NCBI GenBank assembly: GCA_023052935.1
Contig: CM041298.1
Location: 52,893,813-52,957,812 of the forward strand
Direction: 5' to 3'
DNA length: 64,000 bases
From: Piezodorus guildinii
Lineage: Eukaryota > Arthropoda > Insecta > Hemiptera > Pentatomidae
This document shows positions 1-10,898 of the stretch, piece by piece; position 1 is the stretch's first letter, and each line of letters begins with the position of its first letter. The translations under genes were made by a program, and so were the position numbers. The notes below the pieces were generated by a model that searched no databases, was not told the origin of the DNA, and worked only from the letters and a program-made list of their open reading frames with translations.

Positions 1-1190
1 ATAACCATAATACCTTGTTAGCATTGATAAAGGACTGCTAAATATGTAAGTTGTGTGAATTCGAAAAACAACTAAAGAATAAAACTGAAAAAGTATTTTT
101 TTTACGTATTTATTTGCCAGTTTAACATGTTAGCATCGATAAAAAAAAAAGAAAAGAAACTATGCAATATGAAATAGTTTGACTGCAGTTTGGGGTATTG
201 GGGTACATGCTTTTTTTTTTTTAAGTGAAAACGTCTGTAGGCGCGTTATGCGATTTTTGGCCGGGTGTATTGCTTTGATTTCGAACCATGGTTACGTCAC
301 TAACATTCTTTAGACTGGCGCATGCGCTCTGTCTATTAGAGATAGGATAACGATATCAATTCCCTGAACGTTATCGATTCCGATTTCATTTCGGCACAAA
401 AATGTCGATATTTATAATACTTTATTTAATTATTTATTGAATTAAAACCAGTTGCAAATGAATGAGTAAAGACATGGTAGATAAACTATATCTTAGAACT
501 TAGCTCTTACTGTATATAAAGTTCATATAATGAATATCTTAATTCTCTTGACTCTAAAATATCGATACTTGTAAATATTATTAAAATATTACTTTGCATG
601 AAAACATTTAAACATACGGAGCAAAATCATGATAATCTTACTGTCAATATTTAAATCGCAGAAAAGCGAAATCGAAAAATAATAATCAACTTTAATGAAC
701 GTACTCTTCTTTTCAACAAAATTTATGCGCAAATCAAGAATCAAAAAAATTCTCTTCACTTCTATCGGAAGTCTCTATGACTGCCTGAATTGTAATTTTT
801 TTTTTTTTTTTTCACAAATGCACATTTTTAATAATAATAAGTTGAGGAATAATATTTAAATTTCTAAAATAAAATTGTATGTACCATAAATACGATAGAG
901 TTTATAATAATTGCTAACTACTTTATTGTGGATATATTTGATGGAATATTTTAGTGTTTCTTCGTGTGCATTTTTTTTTTATTGTTTACATTGCGTTTTA
1001 AAACTAAATGCATAGTTGTGACTTTGGTAAATTGCATTGTTTTTCTTGGCAACGACTATCTTCTTTCTGAATTTCATTGTTTACTATAGATATTCATTCG
1101 GTGGAATAGCTACTGAGATAGCAGTGTCAAGAGTTTGATCTATAGATTTCACGTATATTTTTTTTAATTACCTATTATAACCTAGTAAAG
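1..1190. other. AT-rich non-coding DNA with a family A repeat scrap
   Basis: I see no gene here. Bases about 10-110 resemble the stretch of the 0.9 kb family A repeat found at 27719-27820 (same order of words such as GAATTCGA, AACTAAAG and AAAACTGAAAAA), so the window opens inside an old copy. The rest is AT-rich sequence with several poly-T runs (208-221, 796-812, 970-980). No ORF has recognisable content. Confidence 0.6.
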
Positions 1191-1603
1191 TGTTAATTGC
1201 TTATCTCATCACTCATTTTTCCCCACTTTGACTATGGTTGTGTGGCATATGGCGGCCTCTCAATGGTGCTCGAGCACAGATTGAGAAGGGTTATGAATTG
1301 CTTTTTAAGATTTGTGTTCGGTACCTCGAGACGGTCGCATGTATCCCACCTCCACGACGAGTTAAAGTGGTTACCCCTACCTTTCGAAGACAATATTTCC
1401 TTGGATCATTCCTTTATCAAATCATAAACTCCCACCATCCATTGTATGTCTACAGCCTTCTGTTATTTAAATCCTCAACCCATCACCAGGAAACAAGATC
1501 CCGTCTGTCCGATCTCCACATTCCTTTCCATAGAACCAAAAAATATGACTGCTCCTTCTTAGCCGGTCCTCTTCCTTATGGAATACGCTCCCTTCAAACA
1601 TCC

Positions 1604-1655
<52 letters not shown>

Positions 1656-1985
1656 ATATATATCCCTCTCATCGTTCAAATCCCTCCTCTTTCAATACTT
1701 CCTTTCTCTTCAGTCAGATGTAAGCTAATTTTCATCATGCCAACTTATGATAAGGTGAATTTTACTTTAATGAGATGTAAAAGTTACATTTTATGTTTAT
1801 TCTTATTTATTTATTTCTAGACTTTGTAAATAGAGATGACAGTATGACCCTTTTTTTTTTATTCTATTTTTTTCATTCTTGTGTTATTTAATTGTATTTA
1901 TATATTGTTTTTGGTTAGTTATAATTTATTATTTAGTTCATAATTGTTATTCTTAAGGGACATTGTCCCAGAATAAAGTTTTTTT
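1190..1985 (+). mobile_element. CR1/Daphne-like LINE, 3' fragment of ORF2 plus 3' end
   Basis: The conceptual translation carries the C-terminal region of a non-LTR retrotransposon ORF2. It has a segment PHFDYGC, then RVMNCFLRFVFG, then a HVSHLHDELKWLPL stretch, a family-typical order after the reverse transcriptase of CR1/L2/Daphne-type LINEs. Reading requires frame changes (1197-1427, then 1238-1723). The 3' end reads GGGACATTGTCCCAGAATAAAG followed by T-rich sequence, and the same end occurs in reverse at 13505. A (TA)n microsatellite has expanded inside the coding part at 1607-1652. It is 5' truncated and dead. The same family is present at 13505-14760 (minus) and 26985-27215 (plus). Clade assignment by eye is tentative. 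Confidence 0.75.
1607..1652. repeat. (TA)n microsatellite
   Basis: Uninterrupted TA dinucleotides inside a LINE fragment. They create spurious Ile-Tyr repeat ORFs on both strands, which should not be taken as genes. Confidence 0.97.
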
Positions 1986-2560
1986 TTTATATTCTAAAGT
2001 GTTAATTGCTTAAGCGAAAAAATTTATAAATTCAACAATAAAATAAATAAAAGAGACATGGCTTTGAGAAAAGGGGGCTTAACTCCGTGCAAAGCCTTAA
2101 GAATAATTGATAAAGAGCTCTTTCCTGATCCTGTTAGCTCTAAGGAAGGACAATATATTATTTATTTAGTTCTATTATGTCACCAGTTTTATAAATAAAA
2201 GAAACGGTGATAACCAGGTACCAGTTTCCAATTCAACGCGAAAGGACAGTAACTAAATATTTATATTCCGTTTTTGACTCGGCTAGTCTATAGTGATTTA
2301 CAAATCAGCGTACCCAACCGTAAGAATCAATATTGGTTTTTCTGAAAATATTGCAGAGTTTTAATTTTTTTTTTTACATTCCTCTTCAAAACAAACTGTA
2401 CCTTCTTAAACGGTGTTTTTCATTTGTATTTATGCCTGCTCTAATTAATGCTCTTCCAAACGATAATGTTCGTTTACCTGTGTAGCATTTAGCTGCTTAG
2501 AAATAATTCAGTCTTTACCAAAATATTCATATAATTTCGTTTTACCAGTTTAAAATCGGC
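1986..2560. other. AT-rich spacer, nothing recognised
   Basis: No ORF, repeat family or RNA signature recognised. It is ordinary AT-rich intergenic DNA between the LINE end and a mariner fragment. Confidence 0.5.
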
Positions 2561-2564
2561 CGAA

Positions 2565-2850
2565 ACGGATTCCAGACGGGCAGAAATAGTAATCGAGTCA
2601 GAAGCGAGGGCAGCATTAAGGTACTGCAGTAAGGTAATCAGTACTGCTCATTGGAGATTCAAAATATTACAAGAGAAGATTTCAGTCTGGAGAGAAAGAA
2701 GGTCTTGCAAGGACTTCCTCTCTTGTTGACGATGTTCGAGAACCTACATGAAAACTCTACCTCAAAAAATTGACTTTCGATCATTCCAAGGCCATTGGGA
2801 AGGTAAAAAAGATTGAAAGTTGGGTTCCACACTCATTAAACGACAGTAAA
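2565..2850 (+). pseudogene. mariner transposase remnant, N-terminal half
   Basis: The plus-strand translation, with several frame changes, recalls the helix-turn-helix half of a mariner transposase. The clearest piece is the segment GKVKKIESWVPHSLND at about 2795-2850, which is the conserved linker (K-x-WVPH-x-L) after the second HTH of mariner transposases. The sequence then stops abruptly where a family A repeat begins. A matching C-terminal half appears at 4195-4740, so one mariner copy was probably split by later insertions of family A and a SINE. It is heavily decayed and not functional. Confidence 0.55.
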
Positions 2851-3850
2851 AAATCTGGTGTGAGCAACACACGACTTTCACTTACCACCATTTTTAAAAT
2901 CAATGAAAGAATTTTCAAATACAGTTAGAGATAAATATACGTGAAACTATTGAAGAATTAATTAAATCGAATTTATGTAGAAACATGTGTTTTATTAAAA
3001 AATCTATTATATTATTATCTAAAATAATTAGTTAGTTTTATCTTATTTTCATCACTCTCTATTAATTTTTAAAAGGTCGAGTATAAGATAATATTCTTTC
3101 TAAAATCTTTAGGTTTCCAAGGGTATATCATACATGTATATTACTTCTGTTATGTTCAAAAACAAAAAAAAAATGCATTAAAAAAATATTCTTTCTGTTT
3201 TCTCCTTTAGTTGGGAATCGAATTAATTCAATTTATATATTTTCTTGTTTTTCATCAGTGATAACAAGATAATACAGTTATTTTTATAGAATCAACAAAA
3301 TTAAAGGTACTTTAGAAAAAGACAATTTAAAATATCGGCATTTAAGCCCTGTCAGACCATTTTACTCCAAACGAAACCTAAATCATATTAAAGCCCATTA
3401 AATTTTACATCGATATAGCGGGTTTAATCAAAATCGACTTAACCGTTTTCGAGAAAATCGAAAAAGAGGTGCAAATTGCATGGTATAAAGTGGCTCTTCT
3501 GAGAAGCTCATTTTGATGAAAAAGGTTTTGTAACGTCTCGGGCGTATATTTGTCTTTAATATGAAATTTCAGTTTCATAAGACTTACCGTTTCTGCCTGG
3601 GAGTTACCACACACACACCGTGGGGTGTGAGAAACAGGTGTAGGGAGGTTTGTTTTAGTGGGTAAGAATCCCCCCACACACGGATAGGTACGGGCCTATC
3701 CGCGTCTTTTGAAGATTTCCACCAATCCTCGTAAAAAAAAAAAAAAAAAAAAAAAAAAAACACACACACGGACCTTTTTGTTATTTGGACTCAGGGGACC
3801 CTAAAATGTGTATTTCCGTTGAAAACTTGTAATAAACTTCTATAAAGAAA
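2846..3850 (-). repeat. Family A interspersed repeat (~0.9 kb), minus orientation
   Basis: Its right-hand end matches other copies: an ACACGACTTTCACTTACC block next to AAAATCTGGTG at 2850. The body contains the family's hallmark word TTTTCGAGAAAATCG and the phrase CTGTCAGACCATTTT, and the left end has the GGGACCCTAAAATGTGTATTTCCGTTG block at 3797. A CA/poly-A microsatellite sits in the same internal place as in the other copies. No coding capacity. Ends carry the inverted word ACTTTCACTTAC / GTAAGTGAAAGT, which suggests a non-autonomous DNA transposon; the class is not proven. Confidence 0.75.
3733..3774. repeat. poly-A run followed by (CA)n
   Basis: About 27 adenines followed by CACACACACGG. 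It sits at the microsatellite position internal to family A and corresponds to the (TG)n tract of the copy at 30779. Confidence 0.95.
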
Positions 3851-3902
3851 CAAAAATGTTCCTTTCCGGTCCAGAATTTGTTAAAATTATGAAAACTGTG
3901 TT

Positions 3903-4190
3903 AACCTGTACCTCTACAACCCATGAATGGTCTTGGGTTCATTACATATAGAGATTCCTACTGTTTCATAGTTCATAGGCTAATAGGTGATTAGGCCTAA
4001 ATCACGTTCAGTCCCCAGGTTTTTCTAAGGGTACTCACTTTATAGAGACTGGGTAATCCCCAGGAGGGTCTTCATACCCCAAGGTCTCTCCACGGCTGAA
4101 ATAAATATTTCTGCCTCAGTAGTGGTTCGAACTCGGAATCTGGAGAATAGTAGACTAGTGCTTAGCCCACTAGATCACACCGCTCTTTGT
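3903..4190 (-). repeat. SINE1, tRNA-derived SINE
   Basis: Read on the minus strand it starts with an A-box-like stretch (GATCTAGTGGGCTAAGC) and a B box (GAGTTCGAACCAC), the RNA polymerase III promoter of a tRNA-derived SINE. The body follows with a word shared between copies near the 3' end (CATATAGAGATTC on the plus strand). Copies of the same family lie at 25831-26125 (minus) and 41957-42155 (plus). It is not a tRNA gene: the fold downstream of the B box is replaced by SINE body. Confidence 0.8.
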
Positions 4191-4194
4191 GAAA

Positions 4195-4740
4195 AGTGTG
4201 AACTTTACGACAAAAGTAGACGTTCTGTATAGTGGACAAAGAAAAAAAACAGAAAATATTTTCCAAAGCCCTCAACTAATTAAAATGAAGAAATGGTCTA
4301 CTGTTTGGTAGACTTCATTTTGTATGATACATACACCTTCTTTAATCCTGGAGAAACAATCAAGTATAGTAACTAAATCAGAAATTGGCAATAATTAAGA
4401 CATATTTGGTCATTCGGAGGAAACTGTTGGAGATTTGATAGAGAATTGCTACATCGGCCCTACTCTTCGGACTTCTTTTCTAGAGATTATCAATACTTTA
4501 CACACTTGGGTCACTACTTCAGTGACAACAAATTTAACGGAAAAAGGGAATAATAAAAAGCGTTTTAGGAGTTTGTCAATTTTAAAGATGGATAATTCTT
4601 TTTGAGGGATCGGAAAATTTGCCAAGACGTTGTCAGAAATGTATTGAAAGTACAGAAGACTATTTTAATTAAATAAAACAGTTGTAAATTGTTCGTTTAA
4701 AATCAAAATCCTGTATCATCTCCCGGACAACCCACTAGGA
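4195..4740 (+). pseudogene. mariner transposase remnant, C-terminal half
   Basis: The plus-strand translation contains the segment FSRDYQYFTHLGHYFSD (about 4478-4530), corresponding to the APSDYHLF...L region around the third catalytic aspartate of mariner transposases. It continues with a decayed C-terminal tail ending EDYFN near 4668. Frames are broken. Together with 2565-2850 it looks like one mariner copy interrupted by a family A repeat and SINE1. Terminal repeats were not identified with confidence. Confidence 0.5.
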
Positions 4741-4765
4741 AATATGATTATAATATGGGTTTTTT

Positions 4766-4773
<8 letters not shown>

Positions 4774-4822
<49 letters not shown>
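4774..4822. repeat. (TA)n microsatellite
   Basis: A long uninterrupted TA tract between the mariner remnant and the RTE tail. Confidence 0.97.
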
Positions 4823-4833
<11 letters not shown>

Positions 4834-4854
4834 GTTGTATTATTTCCTTTTTTT

Positions 4855-5125
4855 AATAATAATAATAGGCTTACCGAACCCGAAGGTTCGATGCCGATAC
4901 CACCAAACTTCGCCTGCACAGACTCGTCCAATGTTCACCGGTCAAGCTCAAGCCCCCGAGATCAGCCTTAATGCAATCCTCCCATCGACGCTTCGGCCTA
5001 CCTTTCGGACGCCTACCAGTCGGTTCAGGGAATACCAACTTTCTCGGAATCCGTTCCTCACTTAGCCTAACAACTTTACGCGCCCATTTGAGTCTCCGCG
5101 ATGCTATCAACTCAATTTCCTTTTT
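4855..5125 (-). mobile_element. RTE-like LINE, extreme 3' end
   Basis: The minus strand reads the C-terminal tail of an RTE-type ORF2: RRLKWARKVVRL, then EPTGRRPKGRPKRRWEDCI, then GEHWTSLCRRSL, ending LVVSASNLRVR. The G-R-P-x-x-RW-x-D block is typical of the end of RTE endonuclease/reverse-transcriptase proteins. The element ends in an (ATT)n-type simple repeat (4853-4868), also typical of RTE 3' ends. A second, nearly identical tail is at 28355-28640 on the plus strand. Only the last ~80 codons remain, so this is a dead 5' truncated copy. Confidence 0.8.
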
Positions 5126-6380
5126 TTACTTCAGTTATATAAGACAGGTTGTGAAAGACCCAGAGGTAGTTTTTGGAATCGGAATATCTGGACAGTACCG
5201 AAACTAGAATTTTTATCAGAAAGAGGTATCCCTTTATTTCAATTTCATCCCTCTACATCAATAAAATATAATTATGTAAAAAGAATGTAAATGAAATAAA
5301 AATCAATTTTACGACCGTTGGTGTTACAAATGTAGACATTTTCGACCTCACTTTACTTGGCATAGTGAAATTAATTAACAACTAGTTGGTAAGCAAAAAT
5401 GAATTGAAAGAGGAGTGATTTGAACGAAAAATGGGAAAGGAGATTGTGAATTTTCGATGTAAGAATATTCCAGAAACAGTGGACCGGACGGAGAAGAATC
5501 GTTCATATTTTTATGGGTAGGAGTAAACAGAGCTCGCTAAGATGGAGTATTTTTTTCCCGAAATGAATTGTGGATTTTAATCGCAGAAGGCTAAATACGT
5601 AGAAGAACGAATGATGATAAAGAAATGAACCAAGTAGAAATTATTTTTTACTGTTGATACGTTCATTTGAAAATATAATATGATTTATCTGTCTTTACGG
5701 CAATCCCTAGACAAATGGAGCTTGCTGGCACAGGAAAAATAATAAATCTATCTCCAGCCTACATAAATAATTAAACGTATATAAATTTACAATAAAAATA
5801 AACATACAAAACAAATCAACAATAAGTATAACAGGCTTTTCATGTTTTTGACCGGCTGCTGTCGAGGGCAGCAGAAGCTCGCAAACAGTATTGATTACTA
5901 TATTTAATGTATTTTTTTACTATATCGTCTGAGAGACTATTGGAATTCCTTTCCAACTGTGCCGTGTTTACTAATCTTACTTCTGTTATTAAGTGGCTTA
6001 AAAGGGATGTTTAAATGACCAACAGTTTTTTATTAATACAGTTATTATTAAGAAGTTAGCCCTAATATATTCCAAATATATTCCAATTATATTATACTTC
6101 CATGGTGTATAGGAATATTACTAAAATTGAGGAAATCGTTACTACTACTTTGCCGTACAATATTACAAAAAATTACCTAAGGACACTTTAGTTAGCTAGT
6201 AAAGATGGAATTTGTCTCAGGCGTCCCTTCTTAACTTCTGCCTCGACTCCGCTCTCGTTCCTCTCCGATCTCTTACTTTTTTGTGTCTGGAATACGACTC
6301 CTCTCTTTGTGGATGGAATATACCTACTTCTCTTGCTGGAATTCTTCATTCTCCCCCTCATCACTTCTACACCCTCTTCT
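5126..6380. other. AT-rich spacer, nothing recognised
   Basis: No coding content or repeat family recognised on either strand. Confidence 0.5.
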
Positions 6381-6384
6381 TTTT

Positions 6385-6715
6385 AAAAATACGATTTTTA
6401 GGAAATTAGCACGCCTGCCAATCTACTATTAGTAGTCATGACAAAGGGAGCGGAGCTAATTTGGGATGTGCCCGGGGTCGTTTTTCCAGGTTTTGTAGAC
6501 ACTACTTTTTAAGAAATATTTCTAATATCTTAAAGACGGCGTGGTAAACCTTAGTGATATTATTTTATCTTTTGACCACCTTTAATACTCTTGTCGGCTG
6601 CTGGGGAAAACCACCAGGAGTCCCTGGTACCGTGAGAAATCCCATAGGGAACCTAAGGGAGGTAGGTGGACGCCTTTTAAACTTTTGCCGACAAAGGCTT
6701 ATTTTCTTGATTAAT
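6385..6715. other. GC-richer block of unknown origin
   Basis: This stretch is less AT-rich than its neighbours and contains GTGCCCGGGGTCG and GGGGAAAACCACCAGGAGTCC. It resembles the internal sequence of an untranslated retrotransposon end or SINE, but I cannot match it to another copy in the window. No ORF. Confidence 0.3.
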
Positions 6716-6814
6716 ATTAAAATTACCTAATAATGAATTCACCCCCTCAGCATTCTCAGTATCACTATATAACAACATTATTAACCACCTTAACTACAAC
6801 AATTTTTTTTTCAA

Positions 6815-6870
6815 CAATTTTTTTATTGAGTAGTATTACAATCCGTCCCAATTTGAACATCAATAATAGG
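6815..6870 (-). repeat. LINE 3' tail fragment (GGACxGATTGTAATA family)
   Basis: On the minus strand it reads a short LINE-like 3' end (GGACGGATTGTAATACTACTC) that is also seen at 12830-13020, 29240-29300 (minus) and 47397-47550. Only the terminal ~55 bp remain. Confidence 0.45.
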
Positions 6871-7089
6871 GGTGAAAGATAGGTTATGGGCGTTGGTTAT
6901 ATATTGCGTGTAAAATAAAGACGTCAGACTATGTATAAAAAAGAAATGTTTAATTAAAATTAATAATACAAAATAAAATAATAAAATGGATACCCACAAT
7001 TCTAATGTGGTACAGTAATAGTTCTGATTCAAATTAAATACTATAATTGTTATATTATGAGTATTTCAATGTTATATTAATATTTAAGG

Positions 7090-7200
7090 TAATCTTATCT
7101 GCTATCCCCCTGTGGGACTGGTCTTCTTCTCGATTATGAGTCTCTGCTGTCCCCCTGTGGGACTTGATGGTCACCCTGTGTGACTTGATGGAAGTCCTGT
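7090..7200. repeat. Short degenerate tandem repeat
   Basis: Three to four imperfect units built on CCCCCTGTGGGACT (around 7106, 7151, 7173). No coding content; a small local minisatellite. Confidence 0.6.
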
Positions 7201-7549
7201 AGTACGTACGCACTCACTTACGACTCGACTAATATATTTAATTCCCGACACTGTATAATTCTCGGTAAGGCGCATGCGCGCCCTTCTCTTAACCGCGTAA
7301 GTTTATCAGAACTATTACTGCGTATTTTAGAACTAATAAACCTTAAATAAATTTACATAACCCATAATTTTTCATAGAATCACCAACAGTATTCATACAA
7401 TATTTACACAGCAGTAAAATTACCAATAAAATATATACACAGTAAACTGTTTACAAAGTATAGAAATCACTCATACCTATATACACCTCATACATACAGC
7501 ACATTGAGAGGAGAATCTAGCCAGTGCTAGAACTCCAATATATACATAT

Positions 7550-7790
7550 TTACAAGAGGTCGCGGGGCCACTGCCTTTTCAAACTTCTAGGAGGGCAGTA
7601 AAGATGTGTGGAGCTGGGAAGGGATTGAGCTAGAGGATTAGGGTAATGGATAAGGTTCTGGTGGAAATAGGAGAATTTTGATGGAATAAGATCTGAAATA
7701 AATGTAATATTTAAGTAGAGGTGTAAGGTATGGTTGGTGAAATAATAAGGAGCATTTACTATTGTTCGAAACAACAATATTAATATATAA
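7550..7790 (-). mobile_element. Jockey-like LINE, ORF2 C-terminal fragment
   Basis: The minus-strand ORF ends PPRSLKRQWPRDLL, which matches the end of the full Jockey ORF2 at 25387 (RRLKRRWPRDLLV). Upstream lies NAPYYFTNHTLH, matching NAPYFVTNTLIH in the same place. About 75 codons remain. It is 5' truncated and diverged at many positions, so it is a related subfamily rather than the same copy. Confidence 0.8.
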
Positions 7791-8738
7791 CAATGGTAGA
7801 TTACAAATATCTAACTATTACTAAATACCGATCAACCTCAACCGCTTTAAAAACGATCTGCATTCTGAAACAAATTATGTAGAGATCTGATTTTTAGACC
7901 CCCTCCCCCCCATGACATAAATATGTAACGATTTTAGGTCTATTGCGAGGTTTTCTGCCAAAATTTTATAAAAGACAGTAATATTATGTCATGTTGGCAT
8001 GAAGTGGATTCTATTAAAAAAATTAACCTAAGTATATTAAATATTTAATGCGCATTACTGTTATATTCAAATTGGAGGATCAGTTAGAAAATCATTTCTT
8101 ACGCTTTCTACTTTGTTGATTATCAAATTCATCCATATTTAAAATCATACAGACCATCTATGATTGTATAAACAAAGAGAAAAAAAATCATGTTCTGTTT
8201 CCTAACTAAAGTTCAACTAAATGCGCTTTTATTGATATATTTCAGGTATAATTAATATTAAAATAGTACTCTCCAGTATATTTTATAATAATAGTATAGT
8301 TAGAAAAAGAAATATCCAATCTGGAATCTATTGCCGTTGGTCGAACCACAATAAAGACCATATCTTTTATGATGTGTGTTGCCTGATATCCTTTGATATT
8401 TTGCCGAGGCCGAAAATAGCCACTATTATTACCAGCTATGAACCGTTGCAGCATCCTATTCCCTTGCAATATCGCACACACTATCTCATAAACCGTTTAT
8501 TTGATATTTTCTGTTGTTTTTTTAACCTTCCTTTTTTCTCGTTAAAAAAAGTAGAACTATTCATACATTCTATATTGCGGATTATAGTCAGAATTAATCT
8601 TTAAAAAACTTTTAATTAAAGCTATTATTAATGCCGACCTTTCGGATTTGATTCAAACCCCCTTAAATTTAATTAAAGAGAAAAGCTAGGAAGAAAAACC
8701 AACATTAAAAAAAAAATAAAATAATTGGCCGGGACAGA

Positions 8739-8999
8739 TATCATTCCTTCTATGACTCCATTCCCACTCTAATCCTATAGTTTTAATACTTTCTTCCACT
8801 TCAATTCCTGATAATCCTTCGAGGCGTCTGAAAAGAAGATGGCCCCGAAACCATCTAGGTAAGGATATTTTTAGATTGCTTCCTTCCATTGGGAAGCTTT
8901 TCTACATGTCTTTTTCATGACTATTTTCTTTTAGCCTATTTACTAGATGTGTGGTACAATAAAGTTGTAAATATCAATAAATAAAAAAAAAAAAAAAAA
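8739..8999 (+). mobile_element. Jockey-like LINE 3' tail with poly-A
   Basis: It matches the C-terminus and 3' UTR of the full Jockey copy (25258-25530), including CCTTCGAGGCGTCTGAAAAG, the TACATGT...TTCATGAC block and AGTTGTAAATATCAATAAAT followed by a poly-A tail at 8982-8999. A second copy, carried by the duplication, is at 11710-11968. Confidence 0.85.
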
Positions 9000-9134
9000 C
9001 TACGGGCTGGATTTATCAGATTAAATCAAATTATTGAGCATATCTAATTCTGAATGAACAATTTTAAGAAATATAATGCGTGTAGCAGTCAACTTTTACT
9101 TTTCTCTGTTGATGAATAAATTTAAGAATTTTAA

Positions 9135-9420
9135 ATTATAGTTTGAGATGAAAAAACCAGCTGCGGGCAACACACGACTTTTACTTACCTCCGTTGTTAA
9201 AATCGATTGAAGAATTTTCAAATGCAGTTAGAGATGATAATGAGAAAAACTAATAGAGAATCAACTAAATTGAATTTATAAAGAAACATGTGTTTTATTA
9301 AAAAAATCGTTTATATTATTATCTAAAACAACCAGTTTTATCGGATTTTTATCAATCTTTATTAACTTTTACAATCTTGTGAATAGGATAATTTTTTTTT
9401 AATCTTTAGCTTTCGAATGA
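9135..9420 (-). repeat. Family A repeat, end fragment
   Basis: It contains CGGGCAACACACGACTTTTACTTACC, the conserved outer end of family A in minus orientation, followed by about 280 bp of its body. The repeated copy is at 12106-12390. Confidence 0.75.
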
Positions 9421-9646
9421 TATATTATACATATACTAGCTGTACCTCGCGGCTTTGCACGCGATTAATTGTTTTTTTTTTTTTTTTTTATTGCTCTGAA
9501 TTAATTGAAATATTTTTATAGTAAAATTGTTAGATGAGGTAATACAAAATAAATATACCTGAGATAGCAGTGAGTTAAACTTTTAACTATGTCTATGTAA
9601 CAATAAATAAATGATTATTGTTGATTGTCAGATATTAATTTTATTC

Positions 9647-10736
9647 GACAGAGAACTCAATATCCTACAAAATGAAAAAAAGAATGATTTAGATCAGTTC
9701 GGAACTTGCAAAGAGATAGCGTTTTAAAATTAGCAGAGGTGATATACCATTTTCTTTTGAAATATTTATTGCTTTTTATATTACTTAGCTATGTAAACAG
9801 TTATACCCTAATATTGTTATTTGGAAATAATGAACCATTTTGTAATCATTTGCAGCGTTTTGTCTTACATGATGGAGGATTTTTTTGGGGATGCGGTCAT
9901 TAATGAATGAAACACTAATAGCCATTGCAGACATGTCCGGTCGCCGGCTCCTCGTCCTCTCCTTACCAGCCGGCAGCGTACACTATCCTAGGTGGGATGG
10001 GCAGCCTGCAGTCCGCTATCTGTGCAAACGATCTAAGAAGGAACACATATTTGAGTTCTGTGCCTTCATCAGGGCTGACTTCCGCTCTTTTGGGAATCTC
10101 TCATTGACCCAGCACTAATGAAGACCCACAGTGTATGCTAAAACGTCGGCACACAGATATAATAAGCGTTCTCTGTTAGTGTCGTATTGTGTCCACCGTA
10201 CAGTCAACGGCCAACTAAAGCTCCTTCATTATGATCTTATATTGTTTCAGGGGCTTTGAAAAATAAAAATACAATTACATATAAATAGTTTTTGAGCTAA
10301 AAGGTGGTAAATTTTGTATAACAAATTTTTGTACCAGTTGGACAGAAATAGCTAGGGAAGGACAGGTCGAATGGAATAAGAACCGTGGAATAATGAGAGG
10401 TGATCGATTGGAATAGTTTTGAATAAAGTTGGAGACAGGGAGATGAGAAGATAGCCGTGGCAAATATTGGAGCCGGATAGATCTGAAGCTGCCCACTCAC
10501 TCGGCACTCAGCCCTCAGCTCTTGATCATCCAATATGAACGGAGATTAGAAAACTTTATTCCTAATCTAGCTTCTTCCTTCCTTGTACGATCGGAATACT
10601 GCTTCCCAGAGTGAGTTTTGTCCCAAGTCTGTATAAAGGTCTGAATATTCATGTGTGTGTGGTAGTTGGATTGTATCTATTCCAGTTGGAAGAGGGGATT
10701 AATAACAACTTGTGTTGTGATTTCTTTTTTGCTAAG

Positions 10737-10772
<36 letters not shown>

Positions 10773-10898
10773 TTTTACTGTTCTCAGATTTCAGTCAATG
10801 AATAAACAATTTTATTTATGCAACGTTTCGAGAATTTATTGTTCTCATAATCATGCCTTAACAGTGGAATATACTTTACTTTGCTATATATTTCATAT
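9647..10898. other. Spacer between the two duplication copies
   Basis: 1.25 kb of sequence found once. It includes a GC-richer piece (9885-10240) that contains GCGGTCATTAATGAATGAAAC and AAAACGTCGGCACACAGATATAATAAGCG. This resembles the end seen at 63751-63850 (GCGGTCATTAAATGAAAC ... CAACGTTTCGATCCCC) and is probably a dispersed repeat end. A (TA)n tract lies at 10741-10769. No gene recognised. Confidence 0.5.
10741..10769. repeat. (TA)n microsatellite
   Basis: TA dinucleotide tract in the spacer. Confidence 0.95.

Larger units (their letters stand above)
7928..9646 (+). repeat. 1.72 kb direct duplication, copy 1
   Basis: This segment recurs nearly base for base at 10899-12615, in the same orientation. 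The alignment begins at ACGATTTTAGGTC and ends at TTAATTTTATTC. Differences that I can see are confined to homopolymer lengths (the copies are 1719 and 1717 bp). The block is a mosaic: unique AT-rich DNA, a Jockey 3' tail (8739-8999), a family A end (9135-9420) and a short repeat beginning CTAGCTGTACCTCGCGGC (9435). Because the mosaic is shared, the duplication postdates all those insertions. Confidence 0.95.

Noticed and set aside
1467..1820. ORFs with long Ile-Tyr repeats on both strands
   Set aside because: They are translations of a (TA)n microsatellite, not genes. The same holds for the Tyr-Ile ORFs near 10611-10908.
8242..8604. Overlapping 76-79 codon ORFs in the duplicated block
   Set aside because: Both strands are open by chance in AT-rich DNA, there is no recognisable motif, and duplication alone explains their presence at 11213-11575.
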